This document shows, in pieces, positions 36,001-48,810 of a stretch of DNA of 64,000 nt. The position numbers and the translations under genes are program-made. Location of the stretch: the NCBI GenBank assembly GCA_018894105.1, contig CM032124.1, forward strand, positions 38,598,277 through 38,662,276, read 5' to 3'. Origin of the DNA: Jacaranda mimosifolia (taxonomy: Eukaryota; Streptophyta; Magnoliopsida; Lamiales; Bignoniaceae). The number at the start of each line of letters is the position of its first letter. The stretch's first letter is position 1. The notes under the pieces were generated by a model. It ran no database searches. It saw nothing but the letters and a program-made list of their open reading frames with translations, and was not told the origin of the DNA.

Positions 36001-37105
36001 GTTTTTGCGAGCCCTATTGGCATTAAAGAATTGCTTGTCCAAATTGCAACCAAGAAAATAAGTCACCATTCAAATATTGAACTGATATTCGACAAAGTTC
36101 AACTGAACCCACATTTCTAAGCTGCCAAAAATAGCGCTATTTCACAGTATAAGTACTCACCGTTACAAAATTCTCCAGATCATTGAAAAGTAAAACTCAA
36201 TTTACAATAAGCCCGAAAATATCATTTGTGATGTTATGCGATAAACTCCATCCGTGTCTTCCAGTGGTATGGGAGATTGCTTGTGAATCTTATTCCAAAT
36301 CATACAAAAGCAGAAATAATTGAAAAGGAAAAACTACAAGCTACTTACGAGTAAGAAATAAACATTTACATAGGAATTCCAAATATGTTACCTGAACCGA
36401 ATCCTCTTCAAATCGTTTCCACCCTGAGGCAATGAAACGAATGTTATTAACACCCCTGGCTCAACCTGTGCTACCCATTCTTTCGGTTCATCTTCCTCCA
36501 TGAACTGTACTGACTCAGTTCTACCGCTAACTGAAGCCGGAGTGGCCGAGCCGCTCGACGGGGCCTTCAGTTTGGCTTCCATTTCCTTTCCCCAGAGCCT
36601 CGGCGTGGAGTTTGAGCTGCCCGTTCTTCTGTATGGGCCGTAAAACCTCTCTGAAACTGAGCCGGCGTCCGAGTCCAGGTAGTCCCGACCCCGCTCCCGG
36701 CCCGATGAGCCCGAACATGGCTTGCAGTTCTTATATGCACCTGATGCCTTTACTGCCATGTCCTTGATCTAATGCATAAGCATAGAAAAAAAGAAAAATA
36801 TTTTCAAAAATTAGACCAAAAACAAACAACAACTAAGCCCAAGTTCAAAATTGACATTAATAACCCATTATCAATTAGAACAATTTTTTGTTCCCCACTT
36901 TCAAATCCAAAATAAACTTGGACGAAAAGAAGAAATCCAAAATATGTTGACAGAAATTGAGATGAAGATTGATATTCACCTGGGCAGTAAGGGCTTTGAT
37001 AGCTTGCTTGGTGGAAGGAGTGGCGGCGTTCTCATCGTCTTCCGGCGGCTCCGGGAGAGATCCGTTGGTGTTTAGCTGCTTCGAGCAAGCTATGCAAGTC
37101 AACAT
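33099..37105 (-). CDS. BRXL4: BREVIS RADIX-like protein (BRXL4 type)
   Basis: Five coding exons on the minus strand: 37105-36980, 36768-36392, 34128-33993, 33770-33376, 33177-33099. GT-AG junctions close in phase to 370 residues. The N-terminus MLTCIACSK and the KALTAQIKDMAVKASGAYKN block are conserved BRX features. Two BRX domains follow: the first (about 136-192) has EPKEWVAQVEPGVLITFVSL and KWQAQRWWTENYDKVMELYN; the second (about 316-368) has EWVEQDEPGVYITIRALPGG and ends GEMHARLWWEENRARIQQQYL. Both BRX domains are cut by an intron after the RIRF/RVRF motif, a sign of the ancient internal duplication. The linker TPATPPLSKEHIPR and STPKLSSIS is BRXL4-like. BRX proteins act at the plasma membrane and nucleus in root growth, phloem and auxin or gravitropic responses. 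An in-frame upstream ATG at 37144 could add 13 residues but is not family-like. Intron 2 is 2.26 kb. Confidence 0.93.
34477..34634. repeat. Two-copy tandem duplication in BRXL intron 2, period 80 bp
   Basis: AACACAAATAATGAGTTA begins both copies (34477 and 34557). Each continues GGGTGTCTAAGTGATTCTAA and GGAATATAGTTAARTTTC with only a few substitutions, so it is comparatively young. Confidence 0.92.
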
Positions 37106-39390
37106 TATATCGCAAAAACGAAAAGGGTCACAAGTAAAATGCAAATTTAAGGGCCGACAAATCTAAAAACTTCGAAATTACAAGTAAAAGAAGAAGAAGA
37201 AGAAGGAAGACATATAAGTGCTATATTGTGAAATGACGCATTTGCTCTGCTCTGGATGAAATTTTGCGAAGTTGGTGGCAGAAGAGCGGAAAGAATGAAA
37301 ATGGAAGAGATGAAACTGTGTGTCCGCGTTTGCAAAATGGCCCTCGGAATCAAGAGTAGGGAAGTGATCGAGGTGGCGTTAATGGCGGAACCATAGTTTA
37401 CAGGGCATAGATTCTGGATTTAGAAAGAGAGAGCTGCAGCATAGATCAAGAAAATGGGATTTGATTATTCTATTTCCCCTTCACAAGTCACAGCTCAGAC
37501 GTGGAAAAGAGTGACAAACAAAGAACTCTCTCTCTCTCTCTCTCGGCCTGAAAGTAGAATAAAAAAATGGTGGGGAAACTATCACTGGATCAGAGAAGCT
37601 GTTGAGATTTGTGGGGTTCTCAATGCGGAAGAGGTGGCAGGAGAAGGGGGAAGGGGGGAGCAAGTGTGTGACTTGCAACTTGTTAGTGTTTGTTGCATTT
37701 GGAGGACATTATAAAAATAAATATTCAAAGGCTTCAGTTCTAAGGTATCCTAAGAGATTCTATGATTTTTTTTACCTAAAATAATTTTATAAATTTTTTA
37801 GATATAATGGTTGTTTTATCTATTTTTCACCACATTAATTTGATCAAGTGCAAAGATAGAAATTCATCTTCCATTTGATCTAAATATTAACAGACTGAAA
37901 ACGTGATGAGGACTCGATTATGTATAGATATCAAAACTCATTTACAACGTGATGATACTCACAAATTAGATGATCATATATCAAGATGGAACTTGTTTTC
38001 AATGCAACGATACGTACAAATTGGACATCGCTCTGATATCAAAGAAAAATATCGAAAATTTTTAAATTTGGAAGGTTATAATCATGAGAAATCAGATGCA
38101 CTTAATATGTTGATGGACTCATTTAAGTTTGAGTAACTTGTTTTCTTAATTAATTTTTTAGTTCGACTAAACATCATGTTAATATTAAAAAATAATAAAT
38201 ATATATAATTATATAAATTTATAAGGTCAAATTATATAATTCAATTCAATTGAAAATATTAAATATGTGCTTGCGCCGCCCTATTTGTTGCCCTACAACA
38301 TCCAAACTTCCTAAAAGCAAGCATAGTGTTGGCACTAAAAGATAAGAAAATTGAAGCAAGGTGTTTAATAATGCATGCATTATGCATTATGTGGGATTTA
38401 TGGACACGTGAATTATATATTTATAACCTCCTTAATCCTTAGTCTTTACATTATTTCACAACATTATTATTGTATCTTAATTAAAGTAATAAATTATTTT
38501 GGACATTCTTAGTACGTTCAAGAAAAGATTATGTACTTATGCTGCAAATTTGAAATCTATGCCAAGATTAATGTGATTTTGGATAGGTTATATGTAACAC
38601 TAGACTAATGTGTTGGTTGAACCTCATACAAAATTATACATAAACATGCGCAAATTGGAGCAAAAGTAAGGTCTTAAAGTTCAAAACAACAATATTGTTG
38701 TAAGAGTTCGATACGTTGATATTAATTAAAAATAATACGTATTTTTTTCAAAATTATCTGTATATCTGTTTTATGATGTATGAGTAGATTTTTCATTTGA
38801 CTATAGTCTTTCATTGTGGCCGATCACCATTGGTATTAAAGCAAGTGTCGATTGCAGAAGCAAACAAGAAAAAGGTAATAGATAATGGAAAAGACATTAG
38901 AAAGTATGTGTATGAGTATATTAGGTAATTTTAGCCATTGATAAAATAAATAGAGCTAATTCCTATACAAATCTGTATTTTTTCTTAGAGAATCAATTGT
39001 TATGTCGACATCTCAATTAATAATTGATTCAATACATCCCTCAATAACTAACAAAATATAAAGATTAGTGTAAAAAAAAAAAAATATATATATATATATA
39101 TATAATGATAATGAGATAATAAGCCCACATAAAACAAAATAACTATTTACATATACTGATGGAATTTAAACCCAAAATTTCATATTTGAAGAGTTTTGGG
39201 ATCTCATTAGGACAAATTAAAATAAGGCCTCGTCATGCCAATTTTTCAAAAATTCAATTTAACTAAAAAACAATAAAAATTTAAAAAGCTAAATCATCTA
39301 AGATTGGATGACAAATATACATTTACATTTACATATACATATATGTGTTTGGTATAGCAACTTGGCCACCATTCATCGTCATTCGTTAAA
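37106..39390. other. BRXL leader/promoter and gene-free intergenic stretch
   Basis: About 37106-37700 is the presumed 5' UTR and promoter of the minus-strand BRX-like gene, with a CT dinucleotide run at 37527-37543. The rest is AT-rich. An open stretch of 77 codons at 37903-38136 (+) matches nothing I recognise. A (TA)n run lies at about 39084-39103. Confidence 0.45.
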
Positions 39391-40873
39391 GGGTTAATTA
39401 CACTTTGCCCCCCTAAACTATAAAATGTAACAAAACCCTCCCTTCACATTTGCAAACTACTAGGCTCTGTTTGGTTGCGTTTTTAGGTGAATTCTGAAAC
39501 ATGTTCTGGATTAAAGTGTTGTGAGAGTTAAAATTGGGAAATGATCCAACTGTTTGGTTTTGTTATGGAAAAATACAAAAAATAGAATTGTTTTGCAGGA
39601 GATAAATTTTACTGTAAATGTTAAATCAGTAACTTTTTTATTGAGTTTGTTTGGTGAAATTGTATTTTTAAATTTAATAAATATATGTGAATATATATGG
39701 ATAATTGATGTATATATGTATATATTTGTAAGGATTGATATATGATTGTGGTGAAGTGATGTGTAATTAATTTAATTTTAAATTTATTTTAAAATTTTAT
39801 AATTAAGGAAATTATTATGACATAATAATTTGATGAAATGAATTAAAATTATAAAATAAGAATAATATTCTTTAATTATAAAACTTTATTTAATTATAAT
39901 TAAGCAAACAAATGGATAAACATAGTATTATGCATTGTTAATTGAATATTTTTTAAAATTTCTATAATTAATAATTTTAATAGTAATTAATTAAGTAAAA
40001 TTTGAAATAATTTTGATAACATTTTAATTATGGTGTAATCATCAATATATTTACTAATTTAAAAAAGGGTTAAATATAGTTTACCCCCTTAAACTATTGT
40101 GCTAGTTGTATTTACCCTCCTAAACTACCAAATATAACAAAAAAAACCCTCCACTTAATGGAAGTCATGGTCTTCCGTTAGTAAATATATTATTAGTTAA
40201 ATTCTTAATAAAATATTTTTAAAATAGTAAATATATTGATGATTGCACCCTAATTAAAATATTATCAAAATTATTTCAAATTTTACTTAATTAATTACTA
40301 TTAATATTATTAATTATAAAAATTTTAAAAAATAGTTAATTAACAATGCATAATATAATATGTTTATCCATTTGTTTGCTTAATTATAATTAAATATTTT
40401 TTTTATAATTAAAGAATATTATTTTTGTTTTATAATTTTTATTCATTTCATCAAATTATTATACCATAATAATTTCCTTAATTATAAAATTTTAAAATAA
40501 ATTTAAAATTAAATTAATTACACATCACTTCACACAATCATATATCAATCCTTACAAATATATACATATATACATCAATTATCCATATATATTCACGTAT
40601 GTTTATTAAATTTAAAAATATAATTTCACCATACAAAACCAAACAAATCCATTTTTCTTATTTTTTCATAACAAAACCAAACAGTGGGATCATTCCCCAA
40701 TTTTAAATCTAAAAACTCCTTTATCCAAAACATATTCCAGAATTCACCTAAAAATGCAACCAAACAGAGCCTAGTAGTTTGCATCTATGGAGGGGAGTTT
40801 TTGTTACATTTTGTAGTTTAGGGGGTAAATGCGATTAGTACAATAGTTTAAGGGGGCAAATTGTATTTAGCCC
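39391..40873. mobile_element. Foldback element with arms of about 650-675 bp (MULE-like?)
   Basis: The left arm (39391-about 40066) and right arm (about 40220-40873) are inverted complements over most of their length. Outer ends read GGGTTAATTACACTTTGCCC on the left and GGGCTAAATACAATTTGCCC on the minus strand at the right. An inner GGCTCTGTTTGGTTGC motif follows about 75-110 bp in from each end. Flanking 9-mers TTCGTTAAA (39382-39390) and TTCTTTAAG (40874-40882) match at seven of nine positions, the length expected of Mutator-like elements. The loop carries a third copy of the terminal unit (from 40073, GGGTTAAATATAGTTTACCC). No coding capacity. Inverted arms are seen directly; the superfamily is inferred. 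Confidence 0.75.
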
Positions 40874-41517
40874 TTCTTTAAGTTCAATTCCCCATTATAG
40901 CACGGCTAGCAATAAAGGTGCAGTTGCTGTTGTGGGAAAATATCAAATCAATTGATGTGTACTTGAAAGTTTATGAGGTGTAATATAAGTAAAAAGTAAA
41001 TGATAGAACTGAAATATGTAAAGAGACACAAAAATTTATAGTGGTTCGACAAGTCCAATCCACTATGTATGTGATAAAATTTAGGATTTTTTAACTTTGA
41101 ATTTTATTAGAAGAAAAGCAGATACAAGATCTAACGTACCAAAAAAGTGAAACTTGCACTACTATAAAGGATGACTATATGACGGCAATGCACAAGTACT
41201 CACTCAACTGTTTGCAAACAACTAGAGGTTTATAAAGTATATTGTGAGTCATATTCAACACTTAGTGTGTTTCTCACTTAAATAGGCTACACAATAGAGT
41301 TTTCCTTTGATAGCCGAACTTACAATCTGTCGTTTCCTTTTCTGGTTGACAACAAATCTTTCCTTCTTTGATTCCAACCGTCATTTGCTTTATTATTCCT
41401 ATTCAAACTTTGATATGAACAAGGAAACAATTCTAAACAAAAACTTGCCATGTTAAAGAGAATAAAAGAAAAGATAATTAATTGGTTTTGTCAAAACATA
41501 TTTAGAGGAGATCATAA

Positions 41518-41518
<1 letters not shown>

Positions 41519-41575
<57 letters not shown>
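41519..41575. repeat. (ATT)19 microsatellite
   Basis: 57 bp of perfect ATT trinucleotide repeat. Confidence 0.97.
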
Positions 41576-41577
<2 letters not shown>

Positions 41578-43936
41578 CCACACAAGTTGTGACTTGTGAG
41601 GAGATTGTGGGTGTTTATGTTTGTCTTATTCATCTTAAAATATCATAAACACACACCAACTCAAAATAATTATTTTAATTATTTAATATCACAATTTGTT
41701 TGATGCATGAAAAAAAAAAAAGAAATCTTTTTTTTTAATAATCTTTTATTCAATCGGAATCTTCTTCAAACACATAAAACATTTTAAAATATATATATAT
41801 ATATATATATTTACATATAGTTAATACGTATTTGTAAAATTAAATAAAAAATAAAATACTAACTGGTAACTACACAACAAAAATCAAAATACTTTTGCCT
41901 AAAGTTAATGGGACTTGTTTGGTGGATTCGCTTTTAGTCCATGCATATATTTTTGATGGAAGCCTTTCTACATGCACATATTTGCATATGTGGCCAAAAA
42001 TAATTTGGCCACATTTAATTTTCTTTAGTGTATCATTTATTGAAAAGTAAATGAAAGGACTCCATCTTATTTATTGCCCAATCTTTTTCAAAATTATTGC
42101 CTTGTTTGTTACAATACAAAATCAAACTGTCTAATCATGGACCAACTATTATCTTAGTTTTTTTTAATAGTTTTATTATTATTTAATTACCAACTCTTCG
42201 TTTTATCATATGACTCGTATTGTTCTATTAAACTAAAAAATATATTTATATTATTAGTACTGTCTGAACTTGAAATGAAATGTTATTCTTGAATTAATAT
42301 ACTTGGATTCTGAAAGAAAATGAAAAATCGGGAAGAACGACTCACGCAACTTAAAAAAAATAATATTAACCAATAAATTTATAATTATAAAATAGACAAT
42401 AGAATTATTAAAAAAAAGGGCTAGACTATTTGAAGTAAAAAATAATAATAAAAAAAAATAGGGATCTTGATTTCAAATCAAGAGGAGCCGTTGAGTTTTC
42501 ACGTGACAAGATGATGATTTTCTCTTGTGCACCATATAAAATACTCTCATGAACAAGTTGATGGCCCGTATTTAATTAATATGGTTCTTCATCAACCCAC
42601 ATGGCTACCCCCCCTCGCACCCACCCACCCCAACCCCAATAAGAAAGTATATATATACAGTTCACTTCTTTTAAGCTAATGATGGACTGTGTTTGTGATT
42701 CATATGGCATCTTATGGTCACTTTTTTCTTTTTATTTTTCCTTTGCATCTTATAATAAAGTTATCAATGTCTTCACGAGGGGTTTAGCCTTTCATATTAT
42801 CTTACACCAATGATTTTAGCATATTTTACGTGCATGCTAAAATCCTGGTACACATTCCTCTGTGCTAAAATTTTTATAATATAAAATAATTAAAAATATT
42901 TATATATAATTTATATGATATTGCATTTTTTAGTAATTTTAATACATTTATATAATTTTTTAAATAAATCAAAAGATAGCGATAGTAGTAGGATCATAGA
43001 GTAACAATAATACTTATAAATAATATAATTATTAAAGATAATAATAATTTAAAGAAAACGTCGATGCTTTATATATAGTATATATATATCTGAACTCGGT
43101 TACAAAAGACTTGACCTTATAACTCAAGTATAAAGGGAAATAAACATACATATCCACATCAATTCATTTATGTAACTTCGTTTTCCACACATGGTGACAT
43201 AAAATATATAATAAAACATAAATTAAATAAATGAACCAAAGTGTCTGGGCCGGCTTTGCAAACTGGGCTTCGTCAGTGGGCTCCACGGCCCATGGACAAT
43301 CTGAAAATGGGCCTTGCCCTTGCCAATCAGGCCACTATAAAGCTTGAAAGAGAACTGTCGGATCAAATTGGGCCTAAAATGGACGGTGATAAGAAGGTGC
43401 TTTATAGAAAAATGGGGTCACTCAAAAGATAATAATTCTAGCAACATCCATCAACTTTTTTTTTTTTTGTTCCCTTTTATTTTCTTTCTTTCTTTTTCTT
43501 TTTTTTTTTTTCAAATTTAATTTTCATTTTTTTTAATAGTGTAAAGCACTCACGAAATTTTCTTTCTCCCTATGGAATAAACTAAAATCATCTATCAACT
43601 TGCATTTTTACAATTTTTTTCTAACAAAACTATCAAATATATTATATATTCGTAAACAACAGAATTACAATCAATATTAATTCAACGATAAATTTTGATT
43701 TGTAATTCACTATACATTATGAGTTTCAAAACGTATTTTTAGTTATTTATATGATAAATTGAATTAAAATGAAATTTCCTACTCTCATAATTTTTATATT
43801 TTGATAATAGTTTTGTATATCCTCTTGAGAATTATAAAATTTTAAAACGAATGTTTTACACATATTTTGAGATTAAAATTTAAAACTTAATAACATGATG
43901 TATTTATGCTTTTTTTAAAACTAATATTTAATATAC

Positions 43937-43937
43937 T

Positions 43938-43976
<39 letters not shown>
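43937..43976. repeat. Compound (CA)n(TA)n microsatellite
   Basis: About ten CA units pass directly into about nine AT units. Confidence 0.9.
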
Positions 43977-43977
<1 letters not shown>

Positions 43978-44134
43978 AGAAATCGAATTGAATCAAAAAG
44001 GATGATTGTCGTGTGGCCAATTCATCAAATGCCATCATTATCATATTTATATGAACAAAGTTTGAATTTAAATTTTAATAATTTTTAATTTGTATTTATG
44101 TGTATAAATAAAATAAAAAAGAATTCGATATCAT

Positions 44135-44168
<34 letters not shown>

Positions 44169-44441
44169 TTTTTTTTTTCCAAAAAAAAGAAAAGAAGGGA
44201 AAACCGGACTGGCCTGCAAAAACATAAATAAGGCGAACGGAGAACATTATTCAACCGTTAATTGAGAGCCACGTCAACAAATTTATTACACTCCCATTCC
44301 CTCCGGCCCCACACTCTGCTCTGCACCACCCAATCCTCTGCCCCCTCACAGCATCCTTTTGCCGCCACTCCCTCCGCCGCAGAGCCACCACCTCCATCAC
44401 CAGAAAGTTTTTTGGAAAAAAAAGGCAAAAACCCCTGAAGA

Positions 44442-44598
44442 ATGTATATACATACATAAATACAAGCAGCAACTAGGTAACAAATATTTTCCGTATGGGT
44501 TAATTCAATTTTCAGCTCAATTAAAGGATTCATTCCGATCGTTTAGTTTTTCTATGCAGACCGCATCGAGGGTACCGAGAGCTAGTATCAAGAATTGA
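44442..44598 (+). promoter_or_regulatory. Cluster of three uORFs in the PDAT1 leader
   Basis: Upstream of the PDAT1 ATG (44604) lie three short frames: 44442-44459 (5 codons), 44495-44503 (2 codons) and 44554-44598 (14 codons, MQTASRVPRASIKN). The last stops 5 nt before the main ATG and is in another frame. Ribosomes finishing it would have almost no space to re-acquire initiation factors, so it should be inhibitory. This assumes the transcript start lies upstream of 44442, which the C-rich leader-like sequence from about 44270 suggests. Confidence 0.5.
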
Positions 44599-44603
44599 TC
44601 AGG

Positions 44604-47600
44604 ATGCCGCTGTTGAGAAGGAGAAGGGTCCCCGAAAACGAACCGACCCGAGTACCGGATCCAGAGGAGAAAAAGCCCGAGACACGGAAAGCGAAAAAGG
44701 AGGCCAAATGGTCTTGTGTGGATAGTTGCTGCTGGTTCATTGGGTGCATATGTGTTGTGTGGTGGGGGCTTTTGTTTTCGTATAATATGATGCCTTCTTC
44801 GTTTCCACAATACGTCACTGAGGTGATAACCGGGCCAATGCCCGATCCGCCAGGGGTGAAGCTGAAGAAAGAAGGCTTGCGGGCTAAGCACCCTGTGGTC
44901 TTTGTGCCCGGGATAGTGACCGGTGGGCTGGAGCTGTGGGAGGGACATAGTTGTGCTGATGGTTTGTTTAGAAAAAGGCTGTGGGGAGGCACCTTTGGAG
45001 AAGTTTACAAGAGGTGAAGTAAAAAATTTGTTCTTTGTTTTTTTTGGTGGGTTTAGTTTATTGGTGTATGTTTCTTTAAATTTCTTTCCTTCTTTGGTTT
45101 GTATTATTTACATTGCTAAAGCGGTTAGAAATTGATTTTTCTTTTGGTTTGGAGTAAATTAAAGTGGTAGATTGATTAGGAAAGATATAGGTTGGCTTCT
45201 AATTTGGGTATTGTGGGATGATGATTTATACTCCAAAGAATATTCTTACTTCATGCTGCTGTTAATATAGGTTAATTGTATCTGGACTAAAGCCTTAACA
45301 AATTAGTCTTTCCATGGTTTAGAGTGCATTAAGTTAGTTGATTGATAAGGAAATATATCGATTGGGTTTTACTTTTAAGCTTTATGGAACCTTTGATTCC
45401 AGGGTGAAAGGTTTCTTCAGAGTGTTGTTAAATTTATAATAGAAGTACTAAATGTAGTTACTTTTGCTTTTCAAGTAAATTGATAAGGGGCTGTTGGTGA
45501 GAGATGTTTGTGTAGAAGAAGTGAAAAAAATGTGTTTGTTAGTTGTTTTAGTGTTCATATATGGACTGGAAAGGTGGGTTTGTGTTTTTTTTTTTACGGT
45601 GTGCTCTCACGCTGCTGAAAAGTAGCCATACGATAGAGTTACAACCGGAAGATGGTTATTTCTTACCAGTTCACTGCGAAGAGCTTCCTGAACAATTTAC
45701 ATGCTTTCTATTTTCATTTATAAAGAAATTATAGAGCAGTTATATATTGCTTCTTATGTATGAGGTTGTCTTAAATATTTTTGTAGACCTTTATGTTGGG
45801 TGGAGCATATGTCATTGGATAATGAAACTGGTTTGGATCCTCCTGGTGTAAGAGTCAGGCCAGTCACTGGTCTTGTTGCTGCAGATTACTTTGCTCCAGG
45901 CTATTTTGTCTGGGCAGTTCTAATCGCTAGTCTTGCTCAGATTGGGTATGAAGAGAAAACAATGTACATGGCTGCATATGATTGGAGACTTTCATTCCAG
46001 AACACTGAGGTAAATGTGTTAATCATATATCGATCTTGTATTCATGTGAGGTTTGTTTGATAAGGCCATTGGTTTCTGCAGTTCTTCTCTAACAGTATAT
46101 TTAATCTTCAGGTGCGTGACCAGACACTGAGCAGAATAAAAAGTAATATTGAACTTATGGTTGCTACAAATGGTGGCAACAAGGCTGTAATCATTCCACA
46201 TTCCATGGGCGTTCTATACTTTTTGCATTTTATGAAGTGGGTGGAGGCACCTGCTCCAATGGGCGGAGGGGGTGGACCGGATTGGTGTGCTAAACATATA
46301 AAGGCTGTGATGAACATTGGTGGACCGTTTTTAGGTGTTCCAAAAGCTGTTTCTGGGCTTTTCTCTGCAGAAGCAAGGGATATTGCTGTTGCCAGGTATA
46401 CTTAGAAATACATCTACTTTATGTTTGCTGGACTGAAGAATTGCAATAATGTGTCCAACTTCTCTGGAGTTGGTTCCTTAGCTCATAGCCCACTGTTGGT
46501 CAATTATATTGCAGGGCCATTGCGCCAGGTGTTCTGGACAAGGATTTATTCCGAATCCAAACTCTACAGCACATAATGAAGATGACCAGGACATGGGATT
46601 CAACAATGTCGATGATACCAAAAGGTGGAGAAACCATTTGGGGTGGTCTTGATTGGTCACCTGAGGAGGGCTATCTTCCAAGCAAAAGAAAGCAAAGCAT
46701 GAATGATACTAAGGATTCAATCCGTACTGAAGATGGAAATACTGAATATAAAAGACAACGTGTCCATTATGGAAGAATAATATCATTTGGGAAAGATGTA
46801 GCAGATGCAGATTCTTCTGAGATTCATAGGATTGAATTTAGGGTAAGATATCTAACTTGCTCATATTATGCTCAAGTCTCGAGCACTATTCTGACAACTC
46901 ATATGGCTGTTTTCTGCAGGATGCTGTAAAAGGTAATAATGTTGCAAACAACACCTGTCGTGATGTGTGGACAGAGTATCACGACATGGGAATTAGTGGC
47001 ATCAAAGCTGTAGCTGAATACAAAGCTTATACTGCTGGAGATATATTGGATCTGCTACGCTATGTTGCCCCCAAAATGATGGAACGTGGAAGTGCCCATT
47101 TTTCGTATGGGATAGCCGATAATTTGGATGATCCCAAGTATGCGCATTACAAATATTGGTCAAATCCATTGGAAACGAGGTGAGGATGTGCTTATCACAT
47201 ATTTATTAGTCATCTGAACTGTTATTTAGACACAACCACAGTTCAGACTGATCTAGTGGCTCTTCAGTTCTAATGTTGTCCTGAGATTAATTTCTTGCCT
47301 CCTTTAGAAACTCATAAGCTGAGATAGAGATATCATCTCAACATATTATTCTTGTTTTAACAGTCCATAATACTTACATTTCCAATAAAAACAACACGAT
47401 TTCGCAGGTTACCAAATGCTCCCGACATGGAGGTCTTCTCCATGTATGGAATCGGCATTCCAACAGAAAGAGCTTATGTCTACAAACAGGTTCCAGCCGC
47501 AGAATGCTACATCCCCTTTCAGATTGATGCATCAGCAAACGAAGAAGATGAAGACAAGTGCCTAAAAGGCGGAGTTTTCACAGTTGATGGCGATGAAACG

Positions 47601-47891
47601 GTTCCTATTTTAAGTGCAGGCTTCATGAGCGCAAAAGCATGGCGTGGGAAAACAAGATTCAATCCTTCAGGAATCAAAACTTACGTAAGGGAGTACGATC
47701 ATGCTCCTCCCTCCAATCTTCTTGAAGGCCGAGGCACCCAGAGTGGTGCTCATGTAGACATAATGGGAAACTTTGCGTTGATTGAGGACGTTATGAGGGT
47801 TGCTGCTGGCGCCATAGGAGACGAGTTGGGAGGTGATCGTGTGTATTCAGACATCTTCAAGTGGTCCGAGAGGATTAAGTTGCATCTGTAA
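44604..47891 (+). CDS. PDAT1: Phospholipid:diacylglycerol acyltransferase 1
   Basis: Six exons: 44604-45013, 45787-46009, 46112-46395, 46515-46842, 46920-47179, 47408-47891. GT-AG sites close in phase to 662 residues, the size of plant PDAT1. The enzyme moves an acyl group from phospholipid to diacylglycerol, making triacylglycerol in the ER without acyl-CoA. The basic N-terminus (MPLLRRRR) faces the cytosol and is followed by one membrane anchor (about 43-62). The LCAT-type catalytic domain shows VVFVPGIVTGGLELWEG, the PLCWVEHM lid region, the YDWR motif, the nucleophile elbow PHSMGV (Ser242), the Asp of GDETVP (Asp564) and the His of SGAHVDIMGN (His617). All catalytic residues are present. 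Upstream uORFs may limit translation. The call is very secure. Confidence 0.97.
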
Positions 47892-48810
47892 GTTGAGACT
47901 TTTGTTGTGCTACATCAAAGGTTGTATGGTTATTAATAGGCAGAAATCATTACAGCAGCAGCGGATTTTATACCACGAATTGATAGAATCATCATGGCAT
48001 CGTTCAAACTTTTCTGTTGGTTTCTGAGTGACATTGGTGGTGTTGTAGCATCTTATTGTTATTCAAGAAACAATGAAGAGAAAAAGGATATATTCACTCT
48101 TTAGATTTGTAATTTCTTTTGGAGTTGCTTGAGTTAAAAAGGATAAATTTTTTGTGGTGGCTTTCTTTTGTCCTAAAAAAATTCAATACTTGAAACTTTA
48201 ATGTTGCCGTGTCTTCACATTTGACGATAAATTTAGTCATCATCAATCGAATTTAAAAAAAAAAAATAAAAAAAATAAATAAATTGATTTTTGATAAGGG
48301 TCGTAATAGATTCATTTCACCGATTATAGGGCAAAGAGGGCCAAACCAATGTATGTAAGATCCTTGTGGGGTGGTTTGAGTGATCCAAGGTGCGAAATTG
48401 AATTCTAAAATTATAAATTGTTGAGGATGTTTAATCTTCTGATACTCAAATCAGTTAAAAAAAGGATATGAAAATATTATTGAGGGATTAAAATAGCAAG
48501 ATATTAATTACGTAACTCATAAATGACAATCATTGGACTATTTATAGGAAATAACTTATATAAAAGATGTTACTTGCTGGTTTAATTTCAACCATTCATA
48601 AATAAAGTAATTCATTTTTTTATGAACATAAATAAAGTAATCCAATGATTTGAATTTCGTCATCTTAACTCGAGTTGGCCCCATTATCAAAACTTGGAAT
48701 CAAGTTTGGGCCTGGACTGATTAAGTGCCATTTGTGGATTTGTATGGCCTAACAGAATAATATGGATAGGCCCATATCAATTTAATTCGACCTACAATTC
48801 ACAAAACCAA

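Larger units (their letters stand above)
40874..44250. other. Gene-free intergenic stretch upstream of PDAT1
   Basis: No gene supported. It contains (ATT)19 at 41519-41575, an AT run at about 41789-41811, and a CA-then-TA run at 43937-43976. About 40900-41420 has a GTGGTTCGACAAGTCCAATC segment of the sort seen in plant repeats. A GGCCCA-rich patch lies at about 43245-43385. AT repeats at 44140-44168 lie just upstream of the PDAT1 leader. Confidence 0.5.

Noticed and set aside
37903..38136. 77-codon plus-strand frame (CIDIKTHLQRDDTHKLDD...)
   Set aside because: Plausible-looking composition but no recognisable domain, no flanking exons and no promoter; not enough to call a gene.
41040..41075. 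GTGGTTCGAC resembling a tRNA T-arm
   Set aside because: No matching acceptor, D-arm or anticodon arm could be folded around it. It fits a sequence common in plant repeats.
43241..43432. 63-codon frame in a GGCCCA-rich patch
   Set aside because: The frame arises from repeated GGGCC words; no gene structure around it. The words may be promoter elements but the nearest gene starts 1.2 kb away.
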